This document shows positions 22,758 to 31,283 of a stretch of 37,013 nucleotides of DNA, one piece after another. The translations under genes were made by a program, and so were the position numbers. Origin of the DNA: Gulosibacter molinativorax. Lineage in GTDB: Bacteria > Actinomycetota > Actinomycetes > Actinomycetales > Microbacteriaceae. Position 1 is the first letter of the stretch, and every line of letters starts with the position of its first letter. The stretch lies in the NCBI RefSeq assembly GCF_003010915.2, contig NZ_CP028427.1:1-37013 (forward strand), in the 5' to 3' direction. The notes beneath the pieces were generated by a model. It did no database searches and had not been told where the DNA came from. It was given only the letters and a program-made list of their open reading frames with translations.

Positions 22758-24155
22758 ATGGGAGAAACGATCGCGATTGTCGGCGGCACACTCATCGACG
22801 GAAATGGGGGAGTTCCCGTTCCCGAAACGACCGTGTTCATTGAAGACGGCAGGATCACGAAGGTTGGTTCCACGGACCAGATCGAGGTACATCCGAACAT
22901 CCGGCAGATCGATGCCCAGGGGAAGTGGATTCTTCCCGGCCTGGTGAACGGAAACGTGCACCTGCTGGACGGAATCATGATGATGGGTCGGGGCGGCATC
23001 GAATACCTCGCCCGATTCGAAGGGAACTACTACAAGGTCATCGAGGAAGCCGCCCAAATCGCCCTCCGTGGCGGGGTCACGACCGTGTTCGACACGTGGA
23101 ACGCGCTCGAACCTGTCACGATCGCGCGCGACCGGATCGCATCGGGTGCAGCCGAAGGCGCCCGCATCTTCTTCGCGGGAACGCTCATCGGCATGGGCGG
23201 ACCGTTCACCGGCGACTTCATGCGGCCGTCGATGCAGGCGCGTACCGTCATGAGTCGCACCTTCGCCGATCGCATGGATGCAATGTTCGAGGTCGGAATG
23301 GGGCGGCACCTCAGTACGCTCCCGCCGGCAGAGGTGCGCCCGTTGATCCGCGAGTATTTGGAGCGGGGAGTCGACTTCTGCAAGATCGCCGTCACTGATC
23401 ACCTGGTGGGTCTCCTCGGATTCCGCGCCCCGTACTTCACCTTCTCGGAGCGGGTGCTCGATGTGCTGGTCGACGAAGTTCGACGTGCCGGCGTCCCCCT
23501 CCTCACGCATACGACCTCGCTGGAAGGCCTCAATACGGCGATCGAGCGGGATGCGGACCTGATGATCCACGCCACAATGACCGGGCAGGCCCCGATTCCC
23601 GAGGAGACGATCGAGAAGCTCCTCGAGAAACAACTGTGGAGTGAAGTTCAGCCCACGACCATCGCCCAGCAGGCGTGGATGGACTCGGTCGACCACCCCT
23701 TCGCCGACTTCTCCGGGCGGGTGCATCATGAGAATGACGTTCGCATGATCAAGGCCGGCGTGCCGCTCGTGCTGGGAACTGACGCCGGGTGCACGGATCC
23801 CGACATCCTCGAAGATATGTCCCAGGGTGAACTCCACGAGCGGCCGTGGACGCTCGGCGAGGACCACTTCGTGTGGATGCAGGCAATGGTCGAGAAGGGT
23901 ATGGATCCGATGGCAGCAATTCTTGCGGGGACTGCGAACCCGGCAAAGGCATACCGGAAGTTCGACGAACTCGGCAGCATCGACGTCGGCAAGCTCGGGG
24001 ACGTCGTGGTGCTCGACCAGGATCCGCTCGCCGACATCACGAACATGCGAACGCTGTCTCACGTCGTGAAGGAAGGGCGGGAGATCGACTTCCATGGACT
24101 TCCACTGAGTCCGTTGGTCACTGCGTACCCTCGCACTGCGAACGTCCTCGACTAG
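22758..24155 (+). CDS. molA: Molinate hydrolase, copy 2
   Basis: Same 465-residue protein as copy 1 with no difference seen. Full ribosome-binding site, promoter and terminator are kept, so it should be expressed and add to gene dosage. Confidence 0.87.
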   Translation: MGETIAIVGGTLIDGNGGVPVPETTVFIEDGRITKVGSTDQIEVHPNIRQIDAQGKWILPGLVNGNVHLLDGIMMMGRGGIEYLARFEGNYYKVIEEAAQIALRGGVTTVFDTWNALEPVTIARDRIASGAAEGARIFFAGTLIGMGGPFTGDFMRPSMQARTVMSRTFADRMDAMFEVGMGRHLSTLPPAEVRPLIREYLERGVDFCKIAVTDHLVGLLGFRAPYFTFSERVLDVLVDEVRRAGVPLLTHTTSLEGLNTAIERDADLMIHATMTGQAPIPEETIEKLLEKQLWSEVQPTTIAQQAWMDSVDHPFADFSGRVHHENDVRMIKAGVPLVLGTDAGCTDPDILEDMSQGELHERPWTLGEDHFVWMQAMVEKGMDPMAAILAGTANPAKAYRKFDELGSIDVGKLGDVVVLDQDPLADITNMRTLSHVVKEGREIDFHGLPLSPLVTAYPRTANVLD

Positions 24156-24200
24156 CTCGTCGCCGCGCCAGGCGGGAGAGCGGGACTGAGCCTCCATCGC

Positions 24201-24244
24201 AAGCGGGGTCTGCCGGAAGTATCGAACTCCGGCGGGCCCCGCTT
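24201..24244 (+). terminator. Terminator after molA, copy 2
   Basis: Same hairpin as after copy 1. Confidence 0.7.
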
Positions 24245-24448
24245 CGTCGTCGGCCAGTACGTGCTCCGCGTCCGAGTACATCGGGCGAACCCACCGGGGT
24301 CCGTGGCGTCCTAGGTGTACTGATCACGATGGTTGTTGACAGATGAGAGACCTCCGGGTCGAGTTGTAGCTGCTTAGTTCTATGACTCAGACCAACGGAG
24401 GTCCTGGGGTGTGACACTTGGGGTAGACAGTCGTTACCAGGAAGTTGA

Positions 24449-24754
24449 ATGAACGACATGACCATGAAGAAACCCCGCCGTCAGTTCACTGACGAGTTCA
24501 AGGCCGACGCTGTGCAACTCGTCATCCAGGGACAGCGGCCGATCGCGCAGGTCGCCCGGGAGCTCGAGATTAACGAGTCTTCTCTGGGGTACTGGGTGAA
24601 GAACTACCGGCAAGCCAACCCGGACCCGCAGACTGCGCCTGCCCCGGTCGACGCCGCGCGATATGCGAGGCTCGAGGCGGAGAACCGTCGTCTGGCAGAG
24701 GAGAACGCGTTCCTGAAAAAAGCCGCGGCCTTCTTCGCGAAGGAACAGCGGTGA
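24449..24754 (+). CDS. IS3-family transposase OrfA, copy 3
   Basis: Identical to copy 2. Confidence 0.9.
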   Translation: MNDMTMKKPRRQFTDEFKADAVQLVIQGQRPIAQVARELEINESSLGYWVKNYRQANPDPQTAPAPVDAARYARLEAENRRLAEENAFLKKAAAFFAKEQR

Positions 24755-25653
24755 GCGTGAAGTTCCAGCTGATCCACGAGGAGAAGGCCCACCACACGAT
24801 TGGCCTGATGACACGCCTGCTGAAGGTGTCTCGGGCTGGCTACTACGCCTGGGCGAAACGACAAGGCACCACCACGCCATCTGGTCGCCGACGCGATGAG
24901 TTGGCGGCGTTGATCAAGCAGATCGACGAGGACAAGCAGCAGACGTACGGGTTCCGGAGGATGCTCCACGAGCTTGCCCGCAGGGGTGTCACGGCCTCGG
25001 CGGGCCTGGTGCGGAAGCTGATGCGCCAGCTCGGTGTGCACGGGGTGCAGCCGCGTGCGTCGAAGCGGACCACGATTCCCGCACTCGACGCCCAGGACCG
25101 TCCGGACTGGTTGCGCCGCGACTTCACCGCCGAGCAGCCAGGGCAGCGGTTCGTCGGTGACATCACGTATCTGCGCACCGGGGAGGGATGGCTGTATCTC
25201 GCGACCGTGATTGATCTGTACAACCGTGAAGTGGTGGGGTGGTCGATGGCTGATCACATGCGCGTCGAGCTCGTCAGCGATGCCCTCACGATGGCGCATA
25301 CCCACGGTCGTATCGGTGAGGGTGCCGTGTTTCACTCGGATCGCGGCTCGGTCTACACCTCGGCTGCCTATGCCGAGCTTGCCGAGCAGTGCCAGGTGAA
25401 GCTCTCGGTTGGGCGGACCGGGGTGTGCTGGGACAACGCCGTCGCTGAGAGCTTCTTCTCGATGTTGAAGAACGAGATGTACCACCGGCAGGCTTTCGCC
25501 ACCAGAGGGCGTGCGAGGTTCGCGGTGATGGAGTACATCGAGGTGTTCTACAACCGTGGCAGGCTCCACTCAACGCTGGGATATCGCACCCCTGTCGAGG
25601 TCCGCCACGCATACGAACGAAACACAGATCATCAGAACGCGGTCGCGGCCTGA
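24751..25653 (+). CDS. IS3-family transposase OrfB, copy 3
   Basis: Identical to copies 1 and 2. Confidence 0.92.
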   Translation: MSVKFQLIHEEKAHHTIGLMTRLLKVSRAGYYAWAKRQGTTTPSGRRRDELAALIKQIDEDKQQTYGFRRMLHELARRGVTASAGLVRKLMRQLGVHGVQPRASKRTTIPALDAQDRPDWLRRDFTAEQPGQRFVGDITYLRTGEGWLYLATVIDLYNREVVGWSMADHMRVELVSDALTMAHTHGRIGEGAVFHSDRGSVYTSAAYAELAEQCQVKLSVGRTGVCWDNAVAESFFSMLKNEMYHRQAFATRGRARFAVMEYIEVFYNRGRLHSTLGYRTPVEVRHAYERNTDHQNAVAA

Positions 25654-25678
25654 TCCACAAGAAGAGTGTCTACAAAAC

Positions 25679-25707
25679 TTGACACAGCCCAGGTCGCTCG
25701 ATACGCT
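25679..25707 (+). promoter_or_regulatory. Hybrid IS/cargo promoter for molA, copy 3
   Basis: TTGACA, 17 nt, TACGCT, as in copy 1. Confidence 0.65.
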
Positions 25708-25770
25708 GATTCCACCCGGCCGGGCGATCAGATCAACAGCGTCATGCGGAGTCAGGCAAAGGAGCAACTC

Positions 25771-27168
25771 ATGGGAGAAACGATCGCGATTGTCGGCGGC
25801 ACACTCATCGACGGAAATGGGGGAGTTCCCGTTCCCGAAACGACCGTGTTCATTGAAGACGGCAGGATCACGAAGGTTGGTTCCACGGACCAGATCGAGG
25901 TACATCCGAACATCCGGCAGATCGATGCCCAGGGGAAGTGGATTCTTCCCGGCCTGGTGAACGGAAACGTGCACCTGCTGGACGGAATCATGATGATGGG
26001 TCGGGGCGGCATCGAATACCTCGCCCGATTCGAAGGGAACTACTACAAGGTCATCGAGGAAGCCGCCCAAATCGCCCTCCGTGGCGGGGTCACGACCGTG
26101 TTCGACACGTGGAACGCGCTCGAACCTGTCACGATCGCGCGCGACCGGATCGCATCGGGTGCAGCCGAAGGCGCCCGCATCTTCTTCGCGGGAACGCTCA
26201 TCGGCATGGGCGGACCGTTCACCGGCGACTTCATGCGGCCGTCGATGCAGGCGCGTACCGTCATGAGTCGCACCTTCGCCGATCGCATGGATGCAATGTT
26301 CGAGGTCGGAATGGGGCGGCACCTCAGTACGCTCCCGCCGGCAGAGGTGCGCCCGTTGATCCGCGAGTATTTGGAGCGGGGAGTCGACTTCTGCAAGATC
26401 GCCGTCACTGATCACCTGGTGGGTCTCCTCGGATTCCGCGCCCCGTACTTCACCTTCTCGGAGCGGGTGCTCGATGTGCTGGTCGACGAAGTTCGACGTG
26501 CCGGCGTCCCCCTCCTCACGCATACGACCTCGCTGGAAGGCCTCAATACGGCGATCGAGCGGGATGCGGACCTGATGATCCACGCCACAATGACCGGGCA
26601 GGCCCCGATTCCCGAGGAGACGATCGAGAAGCTCCTCGAGAAACAACTGTGGAGTGAAGTTCAGCCCACGACCATCGCCCAGCAGGCGTGGATGGACTCG
26701 GTCGACCACCCCTTCGCCGACTTCTCCGGGCGGGTGCATCATGAGAATGACGTTCGCATGATCAAGGCCGGCGTGCCGCTCGTGCTGGGAACTGACGCCG
26801 GGTGCACGGATCCCGACATCCTCGAAGATATGTCCCAGGGTGAACTCCACGAGCGGCCGTGGACGCTCGGCGAGGACCACTTCGTGTGGATGCAGGCAAT
26901 GGTCGAGAAGGGTATGGATCCGATGGCAGCAATTCTTGCGGGGACTGCGAACCCGGCAAAGGCATACCGGAAGTTCGACGAACTCGGCAGCATCGACGTC
27001 GGCAAGCTCGGGGACGTCGTGGTGCTCGACCAGGATCCGCTCGCCGACATCACGAACATGCGAACGCTGTCTCACGTCGTGAAGGAAGGGCGGGAGATCG
27101 ACTTCCATGGACTTCCACTGAGTCCGTTGGTCACTGCGTACCCTCGCACTGCGAACGTCCTCGACTAG
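25771..27168 (+). CDS. molA: Molinate hydrolase, copy 3
   Basis: Third copy of the same 465-residue enzyme; no difference from copies 1 and 2 seen. No divergence among the three points to recent amplification or continuing homogenisation. Confidence 0.87.
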   Translation: MGETIAIVGGTLIDGNGGVPVPETTVFIEDGRITKVGSTDQIEVHPNIRQIDAQGKWILPGLVNGNVHLLDGIMMMGRGGIEYLARFEGNYYKVIEEAAQIALRGGVTTVFDTWNALEPVTIARDRIASGAAEGARIFFAGTLIGMGGPFTGDFMRPSMQARTVMSRTFADRMDAMFEVGMGRHLSTLPPAEVRPLIREYLERGVDFCKIAVTDHLVGLLGFRAPYFTFSERVLDVLVDEVRRAGVPLLTHTTSLEGLNTAIERDADLMIHATMTGQAPIPEETIEKLLEKQLWSEVQPTTIAQQAWMDSVDHPFADFSGRVHHENDVRMIKAGVPLVLGTDAGCTDPDILEDMSQGELHERPWTLGEDHFVWMQAMVEKGMDPMAAILAGTANPAKAYRKFDELGSIDVGKLGDVVVLDQDPLADITNMRTLSHVVKEGREIDFHGLPLSPLVTAYPRTANVLD

Positions 27169-27213
27169 CTCGTCGCCGCGCCAGGCGGGAGAGCGGGACT
27201 GAGCCTCCATCGC

Positions 27214-27257
27214 AAGCGGGGTCTGCCGGAAGTATCGAACTCCGGCGGGCCCCGCTT
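27214..27257 (+). terminator. Terminator after molA, copy 3
   Basis: Same hairpin as after copy 1. Confidence 0.7.
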
Positions 27258-27461
27258 CGTCGTCGGCCAGTACGTGCTCCGCGTCCGAGTACATCGGGCG
27301 AACCCACCGGGGTCCGTGGCGTCCTAGGTGTACTGATCACGATGGTTGTTGACAGATGAGAGACCTCCGGGTCGAGTTGTAGCTGCTTAGTTCTATGACT
27401 CAGACCAACGGAGGTCCTGGGGTGTGACACTTGGGGTAGACAGTCGTTACCAGGAAGTTGA

Positions 27462-27767
27462 ATGAACGACATGACCATGAAGAAACCCCGCCGTCAGTTC
27501 ACTGACGAGTTCAAGGCCGACGCTGTGCAACTCGTCATCCAGGGACAGCGGCCGATCGCGCAGGTCGCCCGGGAGCTCGAGATTAACGAGTCTTCTCTGG
27601 GGTACTGGGTGAAGAACTACCGGCAAGCCAACCCGGACCCGCAGACTGCGCCTGCCCCGGTCGACGCCGCGCGATATGCGAGGCTCGAGGCGGAGAACCG
27701 TCGTCTGGCAGAGGAGAACGCGTTCCTGAAAAAAGCCGCGGCCTTCTTCGCGAAGGAACAGCGGTGA
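27462..27767 (+). CDS. IS3-family transposase OrfA, copy 4
   Basis: Identical to copies 2 and 3. Confidence 0.9.
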   Translation: MNDMTMKKPRRQFTDEFKADAVQLVIQGQRPIAQVARELEINESSLGYWVKNYRQANPDPQTAPAPVDAARYARLEAENRRLAEENAFLKKAAAFFAKEQR

Positions 27768-28666
27768 GCGTGAAGTTCCAGCTGATCCACGAGGAGAAGG
27801 CCCACCACACGATTGGCCTGATGACACGCCTGCTGAAGGTGTCTCGGGCTGGCTACTACGCCTGGGCGAAACGACAAGGCACCACCACGCCATCTGGTCG
27901 CCGACGCGATGAGTTGGCGGCGTTGATCAAGCAGATCGACGAGGACAAGCAGCAGACGTACGGGTTCCGGAGGATGCTCCACGAGCTTGCCCGCAGGGGT
28001 GTCACGGCCTCGGCGGGCCTGGTGCGGAAGCTGATGCGCCAGCTCGGTGTGCACGGGGTGCAGCCGCGTGCGTCGAAGCGGACCACGATTCCCGCACTCG
28101 ACGCCCAGGACCGTCCGGACTGGTTGCGCCGCGACTTCACCGCCGAGCAGCCAGGGCAGCGGTTCGTCGGTGACATCACGTATCTGCGCACCGGGGAGGG
28201 ATGGCTGTATCTCGCGACCGTGATTGATCTGTACAACCGTGAAGTGGTGGGGTGGTCGATGGCTGATCACATGCGCGTCGAGCTCGTCAGCGATGCCCTC
28301 ACGATGGCGCATACCCACGGTCGTATCGGTGAGGGTGCCGTGTTTCACTCGGATCGCGGCTCGGTCTACACCTCGGCTGCCTATGCCGAGCTTGCCGAGC
28401 AGTGCCAGGTGAAGCTCTCGGTTGGGCGGACCGGGGTGTGCTGGGACAACGCCGTCGCTGAGAGCTTCTTCTCGATGTTGAAGAACGAGATGTACCACCG
28501 GCAGGCTTTCGCCACCAGAGGGCGTGCGAGGTTCGCGGTGATGGAGTACATCGAGGTGTTCTACAACCGTGGCAGGCTCCACTCAACGCTGGGATATCGC
28601 ACCCCTGTCGAGGTCCGCCACGCATACGAACGAAACACAGATCATCAGAACGTGGTCGCGGCCTGA
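27764..28666 (+). CDS. IS3-family transposase OrfB, copy 4
   Basis: Differs from the other three only by Val for Ala at residue 298, near the C-terminal end and outside the catalytic domain, so activity should not be affected. Confidence 0.92.
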   Translation: MSVKFQLIHEEKAHHTIGLMTRLLKVSRAGYYAWAKRQGTTTPSGRRRDELAALIKQIDEDKQQTYGFRRMLHELARRGVTASAGLVRKLMRQLGVHGVQPRASKRTTIPALDAQDRPDWLRRDFTAEQPGQRFVGDITYLRTGEGWLYLATVIDLYNREVVGWSMADHMRVELVSDALTMAHTHGRIGEGAVFHSDRGSVYTSAAYAELAEQCQVKLSVGRTGVCWDNAVAESFFSMLKNEMYHRQAFATRGRARFAVMEYIEVFYNRGRLHSTLGYRTPVEVRHAYERNTDHQNVVAA

Positions 28667-28704
28667 TCCACAAGAAGAGTGTCTACAAAACTTGACACAG
28701 CCCA

Positions 28705-28708
28705 CTAT
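28705..28708. repeat. Target-site duplication CTAT, right
   Basis: Matches CTAT at 18375-18378. Confidence 0.85.
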
Positions 28709-28892
28709 CGCGTTGCCCATTTTCTTGCTGCTCATGTGGTGGGGGAGCAAGGACGAGCGCGAACGTGACGGCCTCAAAGACTTTGGTGAACGTGTCCTAC
28801 TGGCACTCGTTGAGTTGTTGGCAGTCGTCATCGCTCTACCGATCATGATCTTCGGCATCTTCTACACGCTGCGCCCCCGAGAGGGAGCGTGA
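28709..28892 (+). pseudogene. Membrane-protein gene, 3' part
   Basis: It continues the frame broken at 18378: a helix (ALPIFLLLMWW), a charged cytoplasmic loop (SKDERERDGLKDF), a further helix pair (VLLALVELLAVVIALPIMIFGIFY is split over two lines of hydrophobic residues), then TLRPREGA and stop. The stop overlaps the GTG of the next gene, which shows the two were one operon before the insertion. Confidence 0.82.
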
Positions 28893-29074
28893 TTGCCGTG
28901 AAGATCGTCTACTACCTTGGGCTGCTGCTCGGCATCGCCATGTTCACAGCCTCATGGCTGATCCGCCGTAAGCAGATCACCGAAGGCCCGCTGGCCCGAG
29001 CTGAGAAACCGTTGATGCTCGGGGGAGCGGCCGTCACGTTAGCCTTCGCGCTGCTCGGCTTCGCCACGATATGA
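28889..29074 (+). CDS. Small membrane protein, 61 aa
   Basis: There are two transmembrane helices (about 4-23 and 38-59) with a basic cytoplasmic loop RRKQ between them. The family is not recognised. It starts at GTG overlapping the stop of the interrupted membrane gene, so it was translationally coupled to it. Its expression is probably reduced or altered by the transposon upstream. Confidence 0.55.
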   Translation: MIAVKIVYYLGLLLGIAMFTASWLIRRKQITEGPLARAEKPLMLGGAAVTLAFALLGFATI

Positions 29075-29085
29075 GAGGGGCAGCT

Positions 29086-29268
29086 ATGGCTCAGAGCGAT
29101 CAGATGAGCGACGCGGAGCTGGCGCGTGAGATGAGCCGACTTGAGGCGGCGATAGCCGCCGCTGCGAGTGACGAAGAGCGGCAGCGCTGCAATGCGTTGT
29201 TGAGCGAAGTGCGCTTCGAGCTGATGAAGCGCGGCCACGTCGCACAAGGTGGAGGCTGCGCCCAATAA
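29086..29268 (+). CDS. Small helical protein, 60 aa
   Basis: The protein is almost wholly helical and charged (SDAELAREMSRLEAAIAAAA at 8-27), probably coiled-coil; it is not recognised. GAGAGGGG (29073-29080) supports the ATG at 29086. An ATG at 29071 overlapping the previous stop would add five residues. The following 165 bp to the antitoxin gene hold GACCGAAACC-like short repeats (about 29330-29372) and no gene. Confidence 0.5.
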   Translation: MAQSDQMSDAELAREMSRLEAAIAAAASDEERQRCNALLSEVRFELMKRGHVAQGGGCAQ

Positions 29269-29433
29269 CGGTCGTTTTCGGGCACCGGCTCGCGCCGCCT
29301 CGAATGAGCCGCGACACGCCGGAAGATGACCGACCGAAACCTATGACCGAAACCCAAACCGACCCGAAACCCGGCCTGTACCGTTTACGAGCAGGTAGGA
29401 ATATCGGGAGTACCCCAGGAGGTGCAGCACATC

Positions 29434-29676
29434 ATGTCGCAACCAACCTTTGACGTAGAGACGCGCTGGCCCGAGCTATTCGCGCAGCTCGACCCCGAGC
29501 AGCGGCGAGCCGTTGTTCGGTCGCTCGCTGCGGGCTGGCATGAGGGATGGGAGCCGAACCGCGAGGACGTGGCCGACCTCATCGACTACACGCGGGGCGC
29601 GCTCACGTTCGATGAGTACCAGGCGCGTTCGGCCGCGAAGGCCGAACGCATCGCCGGAGCGGCCTCCACGCTCTGA
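29434..29676 (+). CDS. VbhA-like antitoxin of the Fic toxin
   Basis: The 80-residue helical protein lies directly before and overlaps a fic gene by TGATG. It resembles the VbhA-type antitoxins that block Fic AMP-transferases by inserting a Glu into the ATP site. The helix RRAVVRSLAAGWHEGWEPN contains E-G of the inhibitory [S/T]xxxE[G/N] motif, but the Ser/Thr position is Ala. The C-terminal part GALTFDEYQARSAAKAERI fits the family. AGGAGG (29417-29422) supports the ATG at 29434. Confidence 0.7.
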   Translation: MSQPTFDVETRWPELFAQLDPEQRRAVVRSLAAGWHEGWEPNREDVADLIDYTRGALTFDEYQARSAAKAERIAGAASTL

Positions 29677-30524
29677 TGCCGCAGCAGTTCGATTCGTGGG
29701 CGTCGTATTTCTACCCGGAGACGTACAACGAGCAGACCGGGTTCGGCGTCATGCGGAATGTCCCCGGCATCCGAGACTTCGACGCGCTGCGCAGCTACGA
29801 CTATCGCATGTCGTTTGCTCGGCGCACCGAGCTTGAGCTGCGCCCCGAGCTAGTCGCTCGGACGTTCGACGGCGAACACATGAAGGCCTTGCACGGCCAG
29901 CTCTTCCAAGACGTTTATGAATGGGCTGGGCAGTACCGGACTGTGAACATGGCGAAGGGCGGCGGAGCGCCCTTCGCGGATGCTCACAACGGCGCGATAG
30001 ACGCCTATCTGACCGAGGTTCGTGCCATGGTCGAGCGCACCGACTGGGCGCAGCTCGACCATGCTGCATTCGCTGAGCGCACGGCGGAAGTCTTCGCCCA
30101 CGTCAACCAGGCGCACCCGTTCCGTGAGGGCAACGGACGCACGACCAAGGTGTTTATGGAGCACATCGCGGAGCGGTCGCCGTACACGCTTGAGTTCGAG
30201 CGGGTGCCCGAGGAAGTGTGGAACCTTGCATCGGCGGCAACCCGGCCGCCGATGGGGGAGTACACGCCGAATCATCGCCCTATGGTGCCCGTGTTCGAGC
30301 ACGCGGCCGTGCCGCGCTCGAACGTGCTCATTCACGAGGGCGGCCGCGTCACCGAGGCCGCAGCGCCCGAGAAACCGATGACGCTCGCGGAGCGCATCGA
30401 GCGGAAGATGAGCGAGCTGCGCGAGACGCGGACGACGCAGCCGAAGCACGCAGCGGAGCGAGGAAAGACCCCCGAGCTGGGCGACGGCACGCAGCCCAAG
30501 CCGCCGACCCGAGGCGGGCGGTAG
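29676..30524 (+). CDS. Fic-domain toxin (predicted AMP-transferase)
   Basis: The protein has 282 residues. The Fic core (about 60-200) carries HPFREGNGRTTK at 147-158 with catalytic H147 and the anion-binding GNGR; the usual final Arg is Lys158. GGGAPFADA (95-103) is the beta-hairpin flap region. Such enzymes adenylylate host proteins (gyrase or topoisomerase IV for VbhT). With the overlapping antitoxin it forms a toxin-antitoxin pair that probably stabilises the plasmid. The C-terminal ~75 residues are charged and look disordered, unlike the BID domain of VbhT, so it is not likely a secreted effector. Confidence 0.88.
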   Translation: MPQQFDSWASYFYPETYNEQTGFGVMRNVPGIRDFDALRSYDYRMSFARRTELELRPELVARTFDGEHMKALHGQLFQDVYEWAGQYRTVNMAKGGGAPFADAHNGAIDAYLTEVRAMVERTDWAQLDHAAFAERTAEVFAHVNQAHPFREGNGRTTKVFMEHIAERSPYTLEFERVPEEVWNLASAATRPPMGEYTPNHRPMVPVFEHAAVPRSNVLIHEGGRVTEAAAPEKPMTLAERIERKMSELRETRTTQPKHAAERGKTPELGDGTQPKPPTRGGR

Positions 30525-30526
30525 CC

Positions 30527-31096
30527 GTGCGGATCGGATACACCCGCGTCAGCACTCGCGAGCAGAACGCAGACTCGCAAATAGCCCGCCTCGAACAGGC
30601 AGGATGCGAACGAATCTTTGTTGACGTGGGCTACTCAAGCCGAGTGGAAGATCGCCCTGACTGGATCGAGTGCAAGAAGATACAGCGCCCCGGTGACGAG
30701 CTGGTGATTCCCTCGCTCGACCGCGTAGCAGGCACCGACAGCATCGCTATCTCGATCATCCGCGACCACGCCGCCCGCGGCGTGAAGCTGCGCAGCCTCG
30801 ATGAACCATGGATGGACATAGACCCCTCAACAGCGATGGGTGAAGCCATGCTCAAGATCATGGCGACGCTCGCGCAGCTCCGCGTCGATATGATCCGCGA
30901 GAACACCCGCCGAGGCGTCGAGCACGCCCGATCCCAAGGCCGCATAGGTGGCCGCCCTACCGTGATGACACCCGAGCGGATCGCCATGGCGAAGACCATG
31001 CGCGAGGCCGACCCGCCGATGAGCTACGCGCAAATCGCGCTCGCGCTCGGCGTCGGCCGCAGCTCGGTTAGCCGCGCTCTATCGAACTCCGAGTAG
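30527..31096 (+). CDS. Serine recombinase (resolvase/invertase family)
   Basis: The 189-residue protein has the YTRVST motif with nucleophile Ser9, a catalytic core to about 125 (including ATLAQLRVDMIRENTRRG, the long E-helix) and a C-terminal helix-turn-helix (about 160-185, MSYAQIALALGVGRSSVSRAL). This length is that of small resolvases and invertases. On a plasmid with large direct repeats it may resolve multimers at a res site; the inverted repeat at 31145-31219 is a candidate. GTG start at 30527, 2 nt after the fic stop; no strong SD. Confidence 0.9.
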   Translation: MRIGYTRVSTREQNADSQIARLEQAGCERIFVDVGYSSRVEDRPDWIECKKIQRPGDELVIPSLDRVAGTDSIAISIIRDHAARGVKLRSLDEPWMDIDPSTAMGEAMLKIMATLAQLRVDMIRENTRRGVEHARSQGRIGGRPTVMTPERIAMAKTMREADPPMSYAQIALALGVGRSSVSRALSNSE

Positions 31097-31144
31097 CGCC
31101 GCTACTCGCAGTGATGCTTACCTCGATATGAAGCCCACAGCGTA

Positions 31145-31219
31145 GGCCTGGCGAGGGTCAAGGGTGCGGCGTAGCCGCATCGCGCAGCGACGCGAAGCGC
31201 CCTTGACGCTCGCCAGGCC
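31145..31219. repeat. 20-bp inverted repeat after the resolvase gene
   Basis: GGCCTGGCGAGGGTCAAGGG (31145-31164) and CCCTTGACGCTCGCCAGGCC (31200-31219) pair at 19 of 20 positions around a 35-nt loop. The loop itself contains TGCGGC-GTA-GCCGCA. It could be a recombination site, a terminator or a cruciform. Confidence 0.6.
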
Positions 31220-31283
31220 GGAGCTAACGTCATATCATCGGGGTAAGCCCTCACACACAAAACCGCGAGCGAAAGGAGCCGCC

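Larger units (their letters stand above)
24405..25691 (+). mobile_element. IS3-family insertion sequence, copy 3
   Basis: Same IS, with T at 24634 and C at 25640: the same hybrid type as copy 2. Confidence 0.92.
18379..28704. mobile_element. Composite IS3-family transposon carrying three tandem molA copies
   Basis: The element is 10,326 bp long. It is built as IS-molA-IS-molA-IS-molA-IS with an exact 3,013-bp period (1,287-bp IS plus 1,726-bp cargo). It has one 4-bp target duplication for the whole array, so it entered as a unit or grew after entry. A single-copy form would be 4,300 bp. The cargo blocks (19666-21391, 22679-24404, 25692-27417) look identical. The IS copies differ at just two positions. 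Confidence 0.92.
27418..28704 (+). mobile_element. IS3-family insertion sequence, copy 4
   Basis: Same IS, with T at 27647 and, uniquely, T at 28653. It is the right outer copy, and its end abuts the CTAT duplication. Its outward TTGACA (28692-28697) has no good -10 box 17 nt downstream. Confidence 0.92.

Noticed and set aside
28692..28697. Outward promoter of IS copy 4 driving the genes after 28889
   Set aside because: No acceptable -10 box 16-18 nt after this TTGACA.
29384..29391. TTTACGAG upstream of the Fic operon as a second regulator site
   Set aside because: Matches only 8 bases of one operator arm and has no mirrored half.
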